A stretch of 53,001 nucleotides of DNA. Origin: Nitrospira sp. (lineage in GTDB: Bacteria; Nitrospirota; Nitrospiria; Nitrospirales; Nitrospiraceae). Below, piece by piece: positions 1 to 8,509 of the stretch. The notes under the pieces were generated by a model, which saw only the letters and a list, made by a program, of their open reading frames with translations, had not been told where the DNA came from and did not search any database. The DNA is taken from positions 1-53,001 of the forward strand of contig JAHBWT010000019.1 of NCBI GenBank assembly GCA_019636815.1, given 5' to 3'. Each line of letters opens with the position of its first letter. Position 1 is the stretch's first letter. Both the position numbers and the translations under genes were made by a program.

Positions 1-50
1 TAAGGGCCACCACTTCAATACACCTTACACCTTGCTCAACGTCCTCTATT

Positions 51-66
51 CAGTTGTCAAAGAACC
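51..66 (-). promoter_or_regulatory. boxA-like leader element
   Basis: Read on the minus strand this is GGTTCTTTGACAACTG, about 25 nt downstream of the -10 box. It resembles the boxA antitermination motif and flanking bases commonly found in rRNA leaders and spacers. It supports reading the promoter at 92-120 as an rrn promoter whose structural genes lie left of the window. Confidence 0.5.
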
Positions 67-91
67 ATCGCGTTCATCACGCGAGCCGCGC

Positions 92-120
92 ACTATACAA
101 CGTGCGCCCTTACGTGTCAA
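92..120 (-). promoter_or_regulatory. Strong sigma-70 promoter, probably of an rRNA operon
   Basis: On the minus strand a perfect -35 box TTGACA (115-120) is separated by exactly 17 bp from TATAGT (92-97). A GC-only stretch (gcgcggc) follows the -10, the discriminator type known from stringently controlled rRNA promoters. An AT-rich stretch upstream (about 131-165) could act as an UP element. Transcription runs leftward out of the window. The rRNA assignment is inferred from the promoter strength, the discriminator and the leader motif at 51-66; no rRNA gene is visible. Confidence 0.75.
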
Positions 121-286
121 GGGACCTGCTCGAAATAAATTCGGGTAGTTTCCCTTTTTTCACCGCACCGTAGACTCACCGTCAAGCGCGGTCATCGGGC
201 AGGAACACAGTACCAACTGACAGGGCAGAAGATAACAAGCTCTTTCCCGAGAGTCAAGAGCACGGAGGGTGTATAATAAATTCTTT

Positions 287-1327
287 ATGACACACTTTCA
301 CAATAAATTTTCCATTCGTCGCCGCACTCTCCTCAAAGCACTCGGCCTGAGCACGATGGCCGGGAACATCGGCGGTTGCGATGCCGTCGGCAGCATATTC
401 GGTCGCATGTTTGCCGTCCCTCCACGTGACACCACATACTTCACGCCGAACTCAAAATTCTACGTCGTGAACTATGCCGACGGCGCCGTTTCCGTCTCGC
501 GCGACTTAAACATCGAGCAATGGAAGGTTCACATCAAAGGCTCAGTAAAAACACCAATGTCGCTTGGCTGGCGCGACATATTGAACCGCGACTCCTACGA
601 TCAGATCTCCACTCTCATGTGCATTGACACGCTCCCCGGTGGAGACAGCATAGGCACCGCGACTTGGCGCGGCATCTCGCTCAAGCAATTGCTCCTCGAC
701 TGCGGCGCCGATACTGAAATGGCACGCGACGTGGTCTTTCGCGGCATCGATGGCTACGACGACAGCATTCCATTCACGCGCGCGATGCAGGATGACGTGA
801 TGCTAGCCTTCCTGATGAACGGCGAGAAGTTACCCAAGGAACACGGATTCCCGCTCCGCCTGATAGTGCCGGGCCTCTACGGCATCAAGAACGTGAAGTG
901 GATTGTGGAGATTGAAGTCTATCCCGGTGACTACAAGGGCTACTGGCAGCGCAAGGGTTGGACCGACGACGGCACGATCAAGATTTTTTCACGCATCGAT
1001 TCACCGGGACATTACCAAACCATGCGTGGACCGGAGCACACCTTTCGCGGCATCGCCTTCGGCGGGCCTAATAGCATCAGCAAAGTGGAGTTGAGCTTCG
1101 ACGCTGGCCGCACATGGAACAACTGCAAAATCGAGCCGTCTATGTCGCCCTACTCCTGGGTGATCTGGACTTATACGTGGCGGCCCCCAAAGCCGGGGAA
1201 GTTTCAGACCGTCGTGCGCGCGATCGACACAAAAGGACAACTCCAGATCGCAGAGATTGTGCGCCCCCAACCAGCCGGCGCGAGCGGGTATCACACGATT
1301 ATTTCGGAAGTGGAGTTGATTGGGTGA
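287..1327 (+). CDS. Tat-exported sulfite oxidase-family molybdopterin oxidoreductase
   Basis: Periplasmic or membrane-anchored molybdenum-cofactor enzyme of the SoxC/YedY/sulfite oxidase superfamily; the substrate cannot be told. A twin-arginine signal (IRRRTLLKALG) lies near the N-terminus, followed by NIGGC, which could be a lipobox. The catalytic domain carries the Mo-binding Cys at about residue 112 (TLMCIDTLPGGDSIGTATW), and the C-terminal part has the Ig-like dimerisation fold typical of the family (around KVELSFDAGRTW). The start is uncertain: GTG at 269 abuts a GGAGG, while ATG at 287 has no close ribosome site but gives a normal Tat peptide. The gene is divergent from the rrn-type promoter. 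No heme-binding or YedZ-like partner is next to it. Confidence 0.85.
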   Translation: MTHFHNKFSIRRRTLLKALGLSTMAGNIGGCDAVGSIFGRMFAVPPRDTTYFTPNSKFYVVNYADGAVSVSRDLNIEQWKVHIKGSVKTPMSLGWRDILNRDSYDQISTLMCIDTLPGGDSIGTATWRGISLKQLLLDCGADTEMARDVVFRGIDGYDDSIPFTRAMQDDVMLAFLMNGEKLPKEHGFPLRLIVPGLYGIKNVKWIVEIEVYPGDYKGYWQRKGWTDDGTIKIFSRIDSPGHYQTMRGPEHTFRGIAFGGPNSISKVELSFDAGRTWNNCKIEPSMSPYSWVIWTYTWRPPKPGKFQTVVRAIDTKGQLQIAEIVRPQPAGASGYHTIISEVELIG

Positions 1328-1525
1328 TCAGATGCCGTATTCAGTTGTCTGAGTATGGGAGAACTGATGGATTCCGATACAATGAACTGCTTCGATCGCA
1401 GATAGTTTTGTAGGACTTATCCCGAAGTTCATAGGTTTCACAGCGATTACTAACTCACATCGGACGAATCACCCACGAATGCACCCTGTTTTCCTATTCG
1501 GTTCATAGCACGAGCGCCGATCAAT

Positions 1526-1789
1526 TTACCTCTGAAAGAATGAGTCACGAGCGATCTGATCCTTGCGGATCTCGCCTTCCTCTTGATCGATCTTCCCTGC
1601 TTTGAGATCTCCCTCGACTCGATCCTTCTGCCGCTTCAGATTGTATTCATAGCCGCTACCTGCTGATCCGGCACCGAGGACGCCACTTAAGTATGCCACT
1701 CCCGACAGACGAACACCCTGCCAATGCCACCACCAGAGCCAGACATATAAAAACAAAGAAATATTCTTTATGCTGACTTCCAATGTCAT
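1526..1789 (-). CDS. Small hypothetical membrane protein
   Basis: An 87-aa protein with a hydrophobic, tryptophan-rich N-terminal segment (LFLYVWLWWWHW), then a Gly/Ala/Ser stretch and a charged C-terminal half rich in Lys, Glu and Asp that may be helical. It is probably anchored in the inner membrane. It lies 18 nt downstream of the broken lspA-like gene on the same strand, so both were probably one transcript. No family is recognised. The upstream ribosome site is weak, so the start may be wrong. Confidence 0.45.
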   Translation of the reverse strand: MTLEVSIKNISLFLYVWLWWWHWQGVRLSGVAYLSGVLGAGSAGSGYEYNLKRQKDRVEGDLKAGKIDQEEGEIRKDQIARDSFFQR

Positions 1790-1807
1790 TCGGTGAGGCG
1801 ACCGGAA

Positions 1808-2304
1808 TTATGCGTGAACTGAATCGATGCGTTGGTGTAACGCATCAAAGGCCACCAACAGCACGCCGATGGTGATACACCCACCGACCACATTGAAAAT
1901 GCCGGTACGGAGTCCGGCGATACCGAGGTTCATAAAATCGACCACCCGTCCATCGTGGAGCACACGATCTAACAGGTTGCCCACTCCGCCACTCAGCGCA
2001 AGACTCCAGACCATAGTAAGAAGCATGGATGTAGAGTTTGTAAAAATGAGATACAGCGCCAACGCGGCGAGCCAGATGGCAGGGACACTTGAAACAGTAA
2101 GATTTGGAGTTTCTTGAAGAGACCACCGCCCAGACTAAGGAAGACGCCCGTGTTCTCAGCGTATTCTAAGCGGACGGTGTCATGGAACCACGATTGGGGA
2201 GGTTGAGCCAGGTACTGCGGGGCACCATCTTCCGTGACTTGATCGCAGCCCGCACAGAGGACCAGCGACAAGAGAATTGGCGCACTCCGCTTGAATTGAT
2301 GCAT
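1808..2304 (-). pseudogene. lspA-like: Frameshifted lspA-like (signal peptidase II) gene
   Basis: Two overlapping reading frames together rebuild an LspA-like membrane protein. The N-terminal piece (1993-2304) has CDQVT and the conserved YAENTGVFLSLG region. The C-terminal piece (ending at 1808) has GNLLDR and VVDF. One missing base near 2076-2078 separates them: adding a base to ctgccatctgg restores LPIWLAALALYL across the break. The usual FNxAD motif reads FNVVGG here, so one of the two catalytic aspartates of the family is absent, and the conserved DQ-TK reads DQVTE. It is either an inactivated paralogue or a diverged family member carrying a sequencing error. A working lspA is expected elsewhere. 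Confidence 0.75.
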
Positions 2305-2406
2305 GGTTCATACATTATCGCCGCTTGGAACTTTTTGACACCGCGCGTCAGCATTTTCCCAATTCAGCGATCAAAGCCATTTGCTGCAATAGAGCTCGCG
2401 ACTTCA

Positions 2407-2640
2407 TCAGGACGACCGCTCCTTGCGTGGCCGGCCGACAGGCAACTTGCCCTTTCTCTTCTTGAACCGCTTTCCCTTCTCCAGCTTTTTCAAGGCCGCC
2501 TGAATCGCGGATTCGACGACACCGGTAAGTGTCAGCTTGGGACTCCAGTACACAACCGTTCGCAACCGTTCGACCATATCGGCCGAGAGAGACAGCGTGA
2601 CCCTCTCCTTGCGTTTCGTGATTTGCTGTTTGGGTTTCAT
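2407..2640 (-). CDS. Ribbon-helix-helix (CopG-like) DNA-binding protein
   Basis: A 77-aa basic protein. Residues 12-55 fit a ribbon-helix-helix fold: a short strand (RVTLSLS), helix ADMVERLRTVVYW, a turn, then helix LTGVVESAIQAALKKLEK. The C-terminal tail (KRFKKRKGKLPVGRPRK) is very basic and resembles an AT-hook-like DNA contact. AGGAG sits about 7 nt before the ATG. Such proteins are often transcriptional regulators or antitoxins, but no toxin-like gene adjoins it. The target is unknown. Confidence 0.7.
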   Translation of the reverse strand: MKPKQQITKRKERVTLSLSADMVERLRTVVYWSPKLTLTGVVESAIQAALKKLEKGKRFKKRKGKLPVGRPRKERSS

Positions 2641-2920
2641 ACAATCCTCTCCTTCACAACGTGGAGAATCGAGAAAATTTTACATATGCTTGCATATCAC
2701 GCTCCACTCCCTGCACGCAAGAGGGCTTTGCGATACCTGCACAGATTCAACATGTGAACGGATGTACGTGATGAGTTGCAACTTCGGCGGTTTATCGATA
2801 GAAATCAATAGCGTATAAAATCGAGTTGCAAGGTGGCGAGTCGGATTGTCCAAGAGTGAAATAGTTTGAGCTGGTGGATCATATGAAATATATATACGTC
2901 GTTCTTGGCCTCTGAACGAA

Positions 2921-3478
2921 TCAAAACCCGAGGCCAAACATACCACGGCCGCCGCCGAATCCTGTGCCTCCAAAGATGCTGAACGAGAAGCCTGGCCACG
3001 GACGAACATAGTCCGGAGGTTCTTCTTGCCAGATATGCAGATGCTTCACGATCACTACCGGATACCGATACTCGACGTCGTCGAGGTAATCGGTCTTCGC
3101 CTTGAAGACTTCCCCAACAATAGTCATCATCGTCCCCTCTGCAATGGTCGCGGGATCGAAAAACTCCTTCTGGATTGCAAAGAATCGCCCGTCTGATCGT
3201 TGACGGTTCAGAATCGGTCTTTCGTTCTTATCAAGCGGCAATTGCAAGAACTCAATTTGAGTACCATTTTTCAGTCGCTTGACCTTCAGTACCTCTCCAC
3301 CAAGTACCAGAATCCGCCCCTCGTGCGACTCAGGCGCCGCGACGACCTCGCGAAACGTCACCGCTCTGTCGACCAAAGGCTTCAACTCGTCAGGAACCAC
3401 ACGTTGAGAAGCACAGCCCGGCATCAGCACTAAAACCAGCAGCACATACGTATGGCGGAGCGGGAGACGCATACCCAC
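2921..3478 (-). CDS. Slp-family outer-membrane lipoprotein
   Basis: A 185-aa lipoprotein with a clear signal peptide and lipobox (LMPGC, Cys22). The body resembles the Slp/YeaY family: the VTFREVVAAPESHEGRILVLGG segment, an OB-like core (TMMTIVGEVFKAK), and the typical late motif YRYPVVIVKHLHIWQ. The last 30 residues are glycine- and phenylalanine-rich. Its place is probably the inner leaflet of the outer membrane; the family's role is unclear (starvation or acid-related in enterics). It is divergent from the DUF2959-type gene. Confidence 0.8.
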   Translation of the reverse strand: MGMRLPLRHTYVLLVLVLMPGCASQRVVPDELKPLVDRAVTFREVVAAPESHEGRILVLGGEVLKVKRLKNGTQIEFLQLPLDKNERPILNRQRSDGRFFAIQKEFFDPATIAEGTMMTIVGEVFKAKTDYLDDVEYRYPVVIVKHLHIWQEEPPDYVRPWPGFSFSIFGGTGFGGGRGMFGLGF

Positions 3479-3639
3479 ACTATAGCGCTATCGCGGCAGC
3501 GTTGCTACACAGCGGGGACCGCTGAGAATGGCAACCTAGGGTCTTTCCCCTTTGTTCTCCCATCGGTTATGATGCAGAACCTTACAACTCTGTCCAGACT
3601 CCTGGATTATTCGTCCCGTATTGGTTTAAAGAGGTGCGT

Positions 3640-4296
3640 ATGTTGAAATTTGTCGTAGCCGTCATGCTGATGAGTATCCCGTTTGGCCTCTCCTCCTGCG
3701 ACAAAGCCTACATCGCTACGATGGAAAAGATGGGCTATGCCAAACGCGACATTCTCAGTAGTCGCGTCAAATCCGCGCGCGACGCGCAGGAAGACGCCAA
3801 GGAAGAGATTCAAAGCACCTTAGAGCAATTCAGTAAAGTGGTCTCTTATGAGGGAGGAGATCTGGAAGCTCTCTATAAAAAGCTGAGCGGTGAACTTGAA
3901 AATAGCGAAGACGGTGCCAAAACCGTTCGGAAAAAGATCGCCGATGTTGAACGTGTGGCCGATGCGCTCTTTTCGGAGTGGGAAGAAGAACTTGCTCAAT
4001 ACTCCAGTGCCGACCTACGACGGAAGAGCCAAGCCAAACTCACCCAGACCAAAGGTCGCTATCGTGAGATGCTCACGGCCATGAAACGGGCCGAACAGCG
4101 GATTGATCCGGTCCTCAAACCGTTACGCGACCAGGTGCTTTACCTCAAACACAATCTGAATGCCCGTGCGTTGACGGCCATCAAAGGCGAACTGGTCAAA
4201 GTCGACGCCCAAGTTGATCAGTTGATCAAGGATATGAACCGGTCCATTGCGGAAGCCGATAAGTTCATTCAATCAATGGAAAAAGAATCGGACTAA
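3640..4296 (+). CDS. DUF2959-type coiled-coil lipoprotein
   Basis: About 218 aa. The N-terminal signal peptide ends in a lipobox-like LSSC. The rest is nearly all charged helix with coiled-coil character (ARDAQEDAKEEIQSTLEQF through LVKVDAQVDQLIKDM), matching the DUF2959 family, whose function is unknown. ATG at 3640 is preferred over GTG at 3634 because AGAGG lies 5-6 nt before it. It is 24 nt upstream of the metallopeptidase gene and probably co-transcribed with it and the FUN14-like gene. Confidence 0.75.
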   Translation: MLKFVVAVMLMSIPFGLSSCDKAYIATMEKMGYAKRDILSSRVKSARDAQEDAKEEIQSTLEQFSKVVSYEGGDLEALYKKLSGELENSEDGAKTVRKKIADVERVADALFSEWEEELAQYSSADLRRKSQAKLTQTKGRYREMLTAMKRAEQRIDPVLKPLRDQVLYLKHNLNARALTAIKGELVKVDAQVDQLIKDMNRSIAEADKFIQSMEKESD

Positions 4297-4320
4297 TTTC
4301 CAGACGTGAGAAGGGCAGCT

Positions 4321-5193
4321 ATGCGAATCGAAGGCCAGCGGGGAAGCGACAACATTGAAGATCGCCGCGGTATGGGACTGGCCCGCATCGGGGGCAGAGG
4401 CGGCTTTGGCATCGGAACCATTGTGCTCGTGCTGGCCGTCAGCTACTTCACTGGCGCCAACCCATTGACTGTCTTCAACATGATCACCGGCGTCCAGAGC
4501 GTGACCGAGACCATGGCCCCGTCTGCGCCAAGGGAAGCCGGACCCGTCGGCGCTCCAAGCGATCAACTCGGTAGGTTTGCCTCGGTCGTCCTCGCTGACA
4601 CCGAAACCACTTGGCACAATTTGCTTGGCCACCGATATGAGAACCCGCGTCTGGTGCTGTTCACCGGTGCAGTCCAATCCGCGTGTGGCACAACCTCGTC
4701 GGCCGTCGGTCCCTTTTATTGCCCCAACGACCACCGGGTCTACCTCGATCTTGCATTTTTCGACGAAATGGCGCATCGTTTAGGAGCAGCGGGCGACTTC
4801 GCTCAGGCTTATGTGATCGCGCATGAAGTAGGCCATCACGTGCAGAATCTCCTCGGTGTTGCAGAAAAAGTGCATCGTCTCCAGCGACAGGTCTCCGAGG
4901 CGGAAGGGAACGCTCTTTCCGTTCGGATGGAGCTCCAAGCCGACTGTTATGCCGGCGTGTGGGGATACCACGCCAAACATGAACGCAACCTGATCGAACC
5001 GGGAGATTTTGAGGAAGGGCTACGGGCCGCAGCAGCCATTGGGGATGATCGGCTGCAACAAATGTCCCGTGGCCATGTGCAACCGGAACGTTGGACCCAT
5101 GGCTCATCGGAACAACGTATGACATGGCTCAGGCGAGGGCTCGAGTCCGGCGATCCTTCCGTCTGCAACACATTTGAGGAGAGTCGTTTATGA
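4321..5193 (+). CDS. YpfJ-type neutral zinc metallopeptidase
   Basis: About 290 aa. An N-terminal charged part with GGRGGFG is followed by one membrane segment (IGTIVLVLAVSYFTG, about residues 31-45) and an extracytoplasmic peptidase domain. The zinc motif HEVGHH is at 168-173, with the downstream acidic ligand region ELQADCYAGVW around 204-214, as in the YpfJ/KPN_02809 family. ATG at 4321 has a purine-rich ribosome site just upstream; the GTG at 4306 would add only five residues. The stop overlaps the next gene by 4 nt (ATGA), so the two are translationally coupled. Its substrate is unknown. Confidence 0.9.
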   Translation: MRIEGQRGSDNIEDRRGMGLARIGGRGGFGIGTIVLVLAVSYFTGANPLTVFNMITGVQSVTETMAPSAPREAGPVGAPSDQLGRFASVVLADTETTWHNLLGHRYENPRLVLFTGAVQSACGTTSSAVGPFYCPNDHRVYLDLAFFDEMAHRLGAAGDFAQAYVIAHEVGHHVQNLLGVAEKVHRLQRQVSEAEGNALSVRMELQADCYAGVWGYHAKHERNLIEPGDFEEGLRAAAAIGDDRLQQMSRGHVQPERWTHGSSEQRMTWLRRGLESGDPSVCNTFEESRL

Positions 5194-5636
5194 GCGCCGT
5201 ACAAAGCTCAGCTCACAGCGGGTTCTTTGGGAAGACGTTCGGTACAATTCTCTCCAATCCTCCCTGGGCAGCCAAATCCTTTCTCGCCGCCGGCGCCGCG
5301 ACTGTTGCCGGGTTCGGCGCCTGGCTGAACGACATGATGTCCCCGGCGCTCGCCCGCGGAGGAGCCAGCTTCCTTGGCGGCTTCCTGATCGGATGGGCGC
5401 TTCGGAAGACCTTGATGCTCGCCCTGCTGATCACCGCCGCATTGGCTGCGCTCATTTTCGTCTTGAAAGCGACCGGCTGGATACACCTGGAGTGGAATTT
5501 GATCCAAGCGGATGTGACACACACCCTCGATTGGGCGCGCGGCAAAGCTCAAGGTATCAAACAAATAGTGGCCGGCTACCTGTCTTCAGTTGGCGCCGGC
5601 GCCGCTGGGGCCTTGTTTGGATTTCTGAGGAAGTAG
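5190..5636 (+). CDS. FUN14-domain membrane protein
   Basis: A 148-aa protein with two to three hydrophobic helices. The segment GGFLIGWALRKTLML followed by a second hydrophobic helix and WIHLEWNLI matches the FUN14 pattern (glycine-rich membrane helix, basic turn, helix, strand with Trp). Its start overlaps the metallopeptidase stop by 4 nt. FUN14 proteins in bacteria have no established role; the coupling suggests it works with, or is processed by, the membrane metallopeptidase, which is inference. Confidence 0.7.
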   Translation: MSAVQSSAHSGFFGKTFGTILSNPPWAAKSFLAAGAATVAGFGAWLNDMMSPALARGGASFLGGFLIGWALRKTLMLALLITAALAALIFVLKATGWIHLEWNLIQADVTHTLDWARGKAQGIKQIVAGYLSSVGAGAAGALFGFLRK

Positions 5637-5702
5637 CACAAGTCGCGAAATCGACCCGCCTCTACCTTTTTCCCGAAGGTCTTCGCAGAAATACTCAGCT
5701 CC

Positions 5703-6104
5703 CTAGTGCTTCCTCACCGATCGGACGTCTAACGTTCCCAAGTAGTGTCCTTCGATCGTGACCTCATCGCCGTCCCTGAGCATGACTGGTCTCATCTGGC
5801 AAAGCGCCGCATAGCTAACCTGAATTGTCCCGGTACCATCATCAACGAGAAAATTCTGTATACATTTCTCTAGCTTCGTGTTGTGTCCGATGAAATGATC
5901 CATTTGGTAACCGCTGACCGTCCCTTCCACCTGAACCACTTTCATCTTGTATGCTTCAGGATAGGTCTGTAAGGAGCTGATCTTGACCGGTTCCGCAGCC
6001 CAGGCTATGGATGCAAGGAGACTAAGTGCGATCATCATGAGTCCAACCGATCTTGTCGCCGTCGGCTTTATGGATCGCTGTGTGTTGTGCGTATAAGATC
6101 GCAT
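5703..6104 (-). CDS. Secreted OB-fold protein
   Basis: About 133 aa, with a signal peptide (MMIALSLLASIAWA, cleavage probably after AWA). The mature part fits a small OB-fold as in tRNA_anti-like periplasmic domains: VVQVEGTVSGY, FLVDDGTGTIQVSY, DEVTIEGHYLG. Two Cys (in KCIQNF and ALCQM) may form a disulfide. A GGAGGG lies 6 nt before the ATG at 6104. It ends 66 nt from the convergent FUN14-type gene and lies 26 nt downstream of the secreted Lon-type protease, so the last two may be co-transcribed. No ligand can be named. Confidence 0.65.
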   Translation of the reverse strand: MRSYTHNTQRSIKPTATRSVGLMMIALSLLASIAWAAEPVKISSLQTYPEAYKMKVVQVEGTVSGYQMDHFIGHNTKLEKCIQNFLVDDGTGTIQVSYAALCQMRPVMLRDGDEVTIEGHYLGTLDVRSVRKH

Positions 6105-6130
6105 CACGAACCCTCCTCTTCTATTGATTC

Positions 6131-7024
6131 CTAAGGCACGGATCGAAGCGCCTGACCAGTCGCCGCACTATAGGCTTCTGCGAGTGAATACACTTGAATC
6201 ACCTGGATCGATCGTTCGGCACCGGTAAAGCTGAGATGACTATTATCCAGGCCATCGGGCACGATCATTGTGGTCTTTCTGAGATCGCGGCAAGCCCCCA
6301 TCTTATCGACCAATCCCCCCACAGGTCTGATTTCCAGATCCGGCTCAATCGTTCCCGACATGCAGATATCGGGGCGAATTGAATCGCCAAGCAGCGCCGC
6401 GGCAATGCCCACAGCGAATATCCCTCCGGCGCTTGGCCCATCCATCGGCATTGGAATCAATAGACGCACCGAAAGATACCGTGGATCGTATCCCACAGCC
6501 TTTGTTGCGGCAGCGACAGCAGTCCACAATGAATGCACCGACACCGGCATCATGTTCGAATCTGGAATTACCTCCGGCCCCTTCCCGTCGGCCTTGTAGG
6601 TCACGGTGAGATGCGCCATCAAACCAATCCATGAGCCGGTAATAAAGCCGGGGTTGGCCTGCCTCACACCCAGCACGGGCAAGGGCAAAGAAACCTCCGC
6701 GAAGGGCATGGGCTTCTTGCCATGAAGTTGTGCGGGAGGATGAAGGGTTATAGTGCCCGACACGGGCGGCTGCACTAGGGTTGGTTGTGCAGGACGCAAT
6801 GAAGGAGAAATTTGAAGCGGTGAGTAGGTCTTTGGCTCACCCAATTCTCGACAGCCTGGGTACTCGCGGTCCGTATACAGATCAGACTGTCCAAGACGAG
6901 GACAAATCCAGGTTTCCGCCAAACTCGTACTGGGAGAAATAGGGTCTGATCCCAAACTGGTCAACAGGAAAAGGAAAGCCTGCAGGGATAGAGAGTGTTT
7001 GCGTATCAAGGACTCTGGATACAT
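6131..7024 (-). CDS. Secreted Lon-type (S16) protease domain protein
   Basis: A 297-aa protein made of a signal peptide-like N-terminus (hydrophobic SLQAFLFLLTSLG), a Pro-rich linker (about 65-105) and a Lon proteolytic domain. The Ser-Lys dyad is present: MDGPSAGG (Ser198) and GGLVDKMGAC (Lys241), with MSGTIEPDLEIRPVGG between, as in Lon. There is no AAA+ ATPase domain and no Lon N-domain, so it resembles ATP-independent S16 proteins. Periplasmic location is inferred from the N-terminus. It has no clear partner apart from the OB-fold gene downstream. Confidence 0.8.
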   Translation of the reverse strand: MYPESLIRKHSLSLQAFLFLLTSLGSDPISPSTSLAETWICPRLGQSDLYTDREYPGCRELGEPKTYSPLQISPSLRPAQPTLVQPPVSGTITLHPPAQLHGKKPMPFAEVSLPLPVLGVRQANPGFITGSWIGLMAHLTVTYKADGKGPEVIPDSNMMPVSVHSLWTAVAAATKAVGYDPRYLSVRLLIPMPMDGPSAGGIFAVGIAAALLGDSIRPDICMSGTIEPDLEIRPVGGLVDKMGACRDLRKTTMIVPDGLDNSHLSFTGAERSIQVIQVYSLAEAYSAATGQALRSVP

Positions 7025-7128
7025 GCTGGCTTATGCGAGTGAAGGGCATCAAAAGCCTAGCGCTGGATGCCACTTTCGTCAAAGCCCTGGAATTTTTCAA
7101 AGAATCGAGAGGCTCGACCCGCCGAATA

Positions 7129-8400
7129 TTACCCGGGCAAGGCCTGATACCAACCGTTGGCCTGAACGAGAGTCATTTTGCTATCGAAGAGGTTGCTCAC
7201 GTGATCGTTAGTAAGCAGCGTTGATTTTTGACCGTCGGCGAGAACCTTCCCTTCCTTCAGAAAGATCACGCGATTGATCTCAGGCGGGATTTCATGGAGA
7301 TGGTGGGTGACGAGGAGAACGGTCTTTCCTTTTGCGATTTGGGCCCGTAACAGATCGAGGTACTGAAAACATGCCTTGAGATCGAGGCCGCTCGTCGGTT
7401 CATCGAGCACTAGCACCGGGGGGTCATGCACCAACGCTCTCGCCAATAAAAAGCGCCGCTGCTCGCCGGTTGAGAGATGGCCGAACCGTCGACCGGTTAG
7501 GGACGCAATGTCCAACTCCTGCATCAGCTCGTACACCCGCGTCAGTTGGGTCTTGCTGAACCGTTGATATTCATAGGTGTCATTGCTCGCATAGAACCCG
7601 GAGAGAATGACGTTGAGCCCTTCAGCACAGATCAAATAGTCGCGCTGGAGATCGTGCGAAACAATTCCAATCTGCTTCCGCACATCCCAGACATTCCAGC
7701 ATTCCTCACCGAATAGCACCATTCTCGTTTCGATCTTAGGCATCGCATGCACTTCACCTGAGAGTAATTTGAGAAGCGTCGATTTTCCAGACCCATTGGG
7801 TCCTAGGACTGCGGCGTGCTCACCCTCTTGAAGCGTGAACGACAAATCAGAGAACACACAGGTGTCACCTCGATAGACTGTAGCATGTTGGATATCGAGG
7901 ATCGGGGGAAAACCGGCTGGTCGGTCCGGCTCTTGTACCAGTGGATCAACTTGGCTGACGACCGGCTTCCTACGGCGAGCCTGATCGAGGCCAGCACGAG
8001 CCAACGCGTCAACTCGTTCATTATCGGGATGCCCGTTGTGTCCTCGGATCCAATGCCATTCAAGCGCATGCGTGGCCGCCAGCGCATCGAGCCGCCGCCA
8101 CAAATCCTCATTCTTGACCGGCTCCTTGCCGGCCGTTTTCCAGCCACGCTGCTTCCAGCTGTGGATCCATTCGCTGATGCCCTTTTGGACATACTGCGAA
8201 TCGGTATAGACCCGTGCCTTCACCGGCTGTGTGAACGACTGTAGCGCCTCGATGACCGCGAGCAATTCCATCCGATTGTTCGTCGTGGCCGGCTCCCCGC
8301 CACAGAGTTCCGTCTCAGCTCCGTCGATCCGCAACAAGACTCCCCACCCTCCAGGCCCGGGATTCCCACTGCAGGCTCCATCTGTATAGATTTCGATCAT
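7129..8400 (-). CDS. Ribonuclease HI fused to an ABC ATPase
   Basis: A 423-aa two-domain protein in one uninterrupted frame. Residues 1-145 are a complete RNase [33 protein letters not shown] and NERVDALA, giving the catalytic set Asp7, Glu45, Asp67, Asp131. Residues about 166-423 are an ABC nucleotide-binding domain of the ModF/YlmA type (COG1119-like): Walker [10 protein letters not shown] (200-208), signature LSTGEQ (309-314), Walker B VLVLDEP (329-335), H-loop His366. A polar linker (146-165) joins them. No membrane permease is adjacent, so the ATPase is probably soluble. RNase HI cuts RNA in RNA-DNA hybrids; the role of the ATPase in the fusion is unknown. Confidence 0.9.
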   Translation of the reverse strand: MIEIYTDGACSGNPGPGGWGVLLRIDGAETELCGGEPATTNNRMELLAVIEALQSFTQPVKARVYTDSQYVQKGISEWIHSWKQRGWKTAGKEPVKNEDLWRRLDALAATHALEWHWIRGHNGHPDNERVDALARAGLDQARRRKPVVSQVDPLVQEPDRPAGFPPILDIQHATVYRGDTCVFSDLSFTLQEGEHAAVLGPNGSGKSTLLKLLSGEVHAMPKIETRMVLFGEECWNVWDVRKQIGIVSHDLQRDYLICAEGLNVILSGFYASNDTYEYQRFSKTQLTRVYELMQELDIASLTGRRFGHLSTGEQRRFLLARALVHDPPVLVLDEPTSGLDLKACFQYLDLLRAQIAKGKTVLLVTHHLHEIPPEINRVIFLKEGKVLADGQKSTLLTNDHVSNLFDSKMTLVQANGWYQALPG

Positions 8401-8509
8401 CCGGCTATTCTGTACCCTTAACTACATTCTCTCACGTCATAATCACGTGTCTTCGTAATCCTTCCCAGTGAAGGATAAAAGAAATTCGGAATGCGTGTTC
8501 ACACCGAGG

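Noticed and set aside
272-277. TATAAT just after the GTG at 269
   Set aside because: No -35 box lies at a suitable distance. It falls within the possible coding start of the molybdoenzyme and was not called a promoter.
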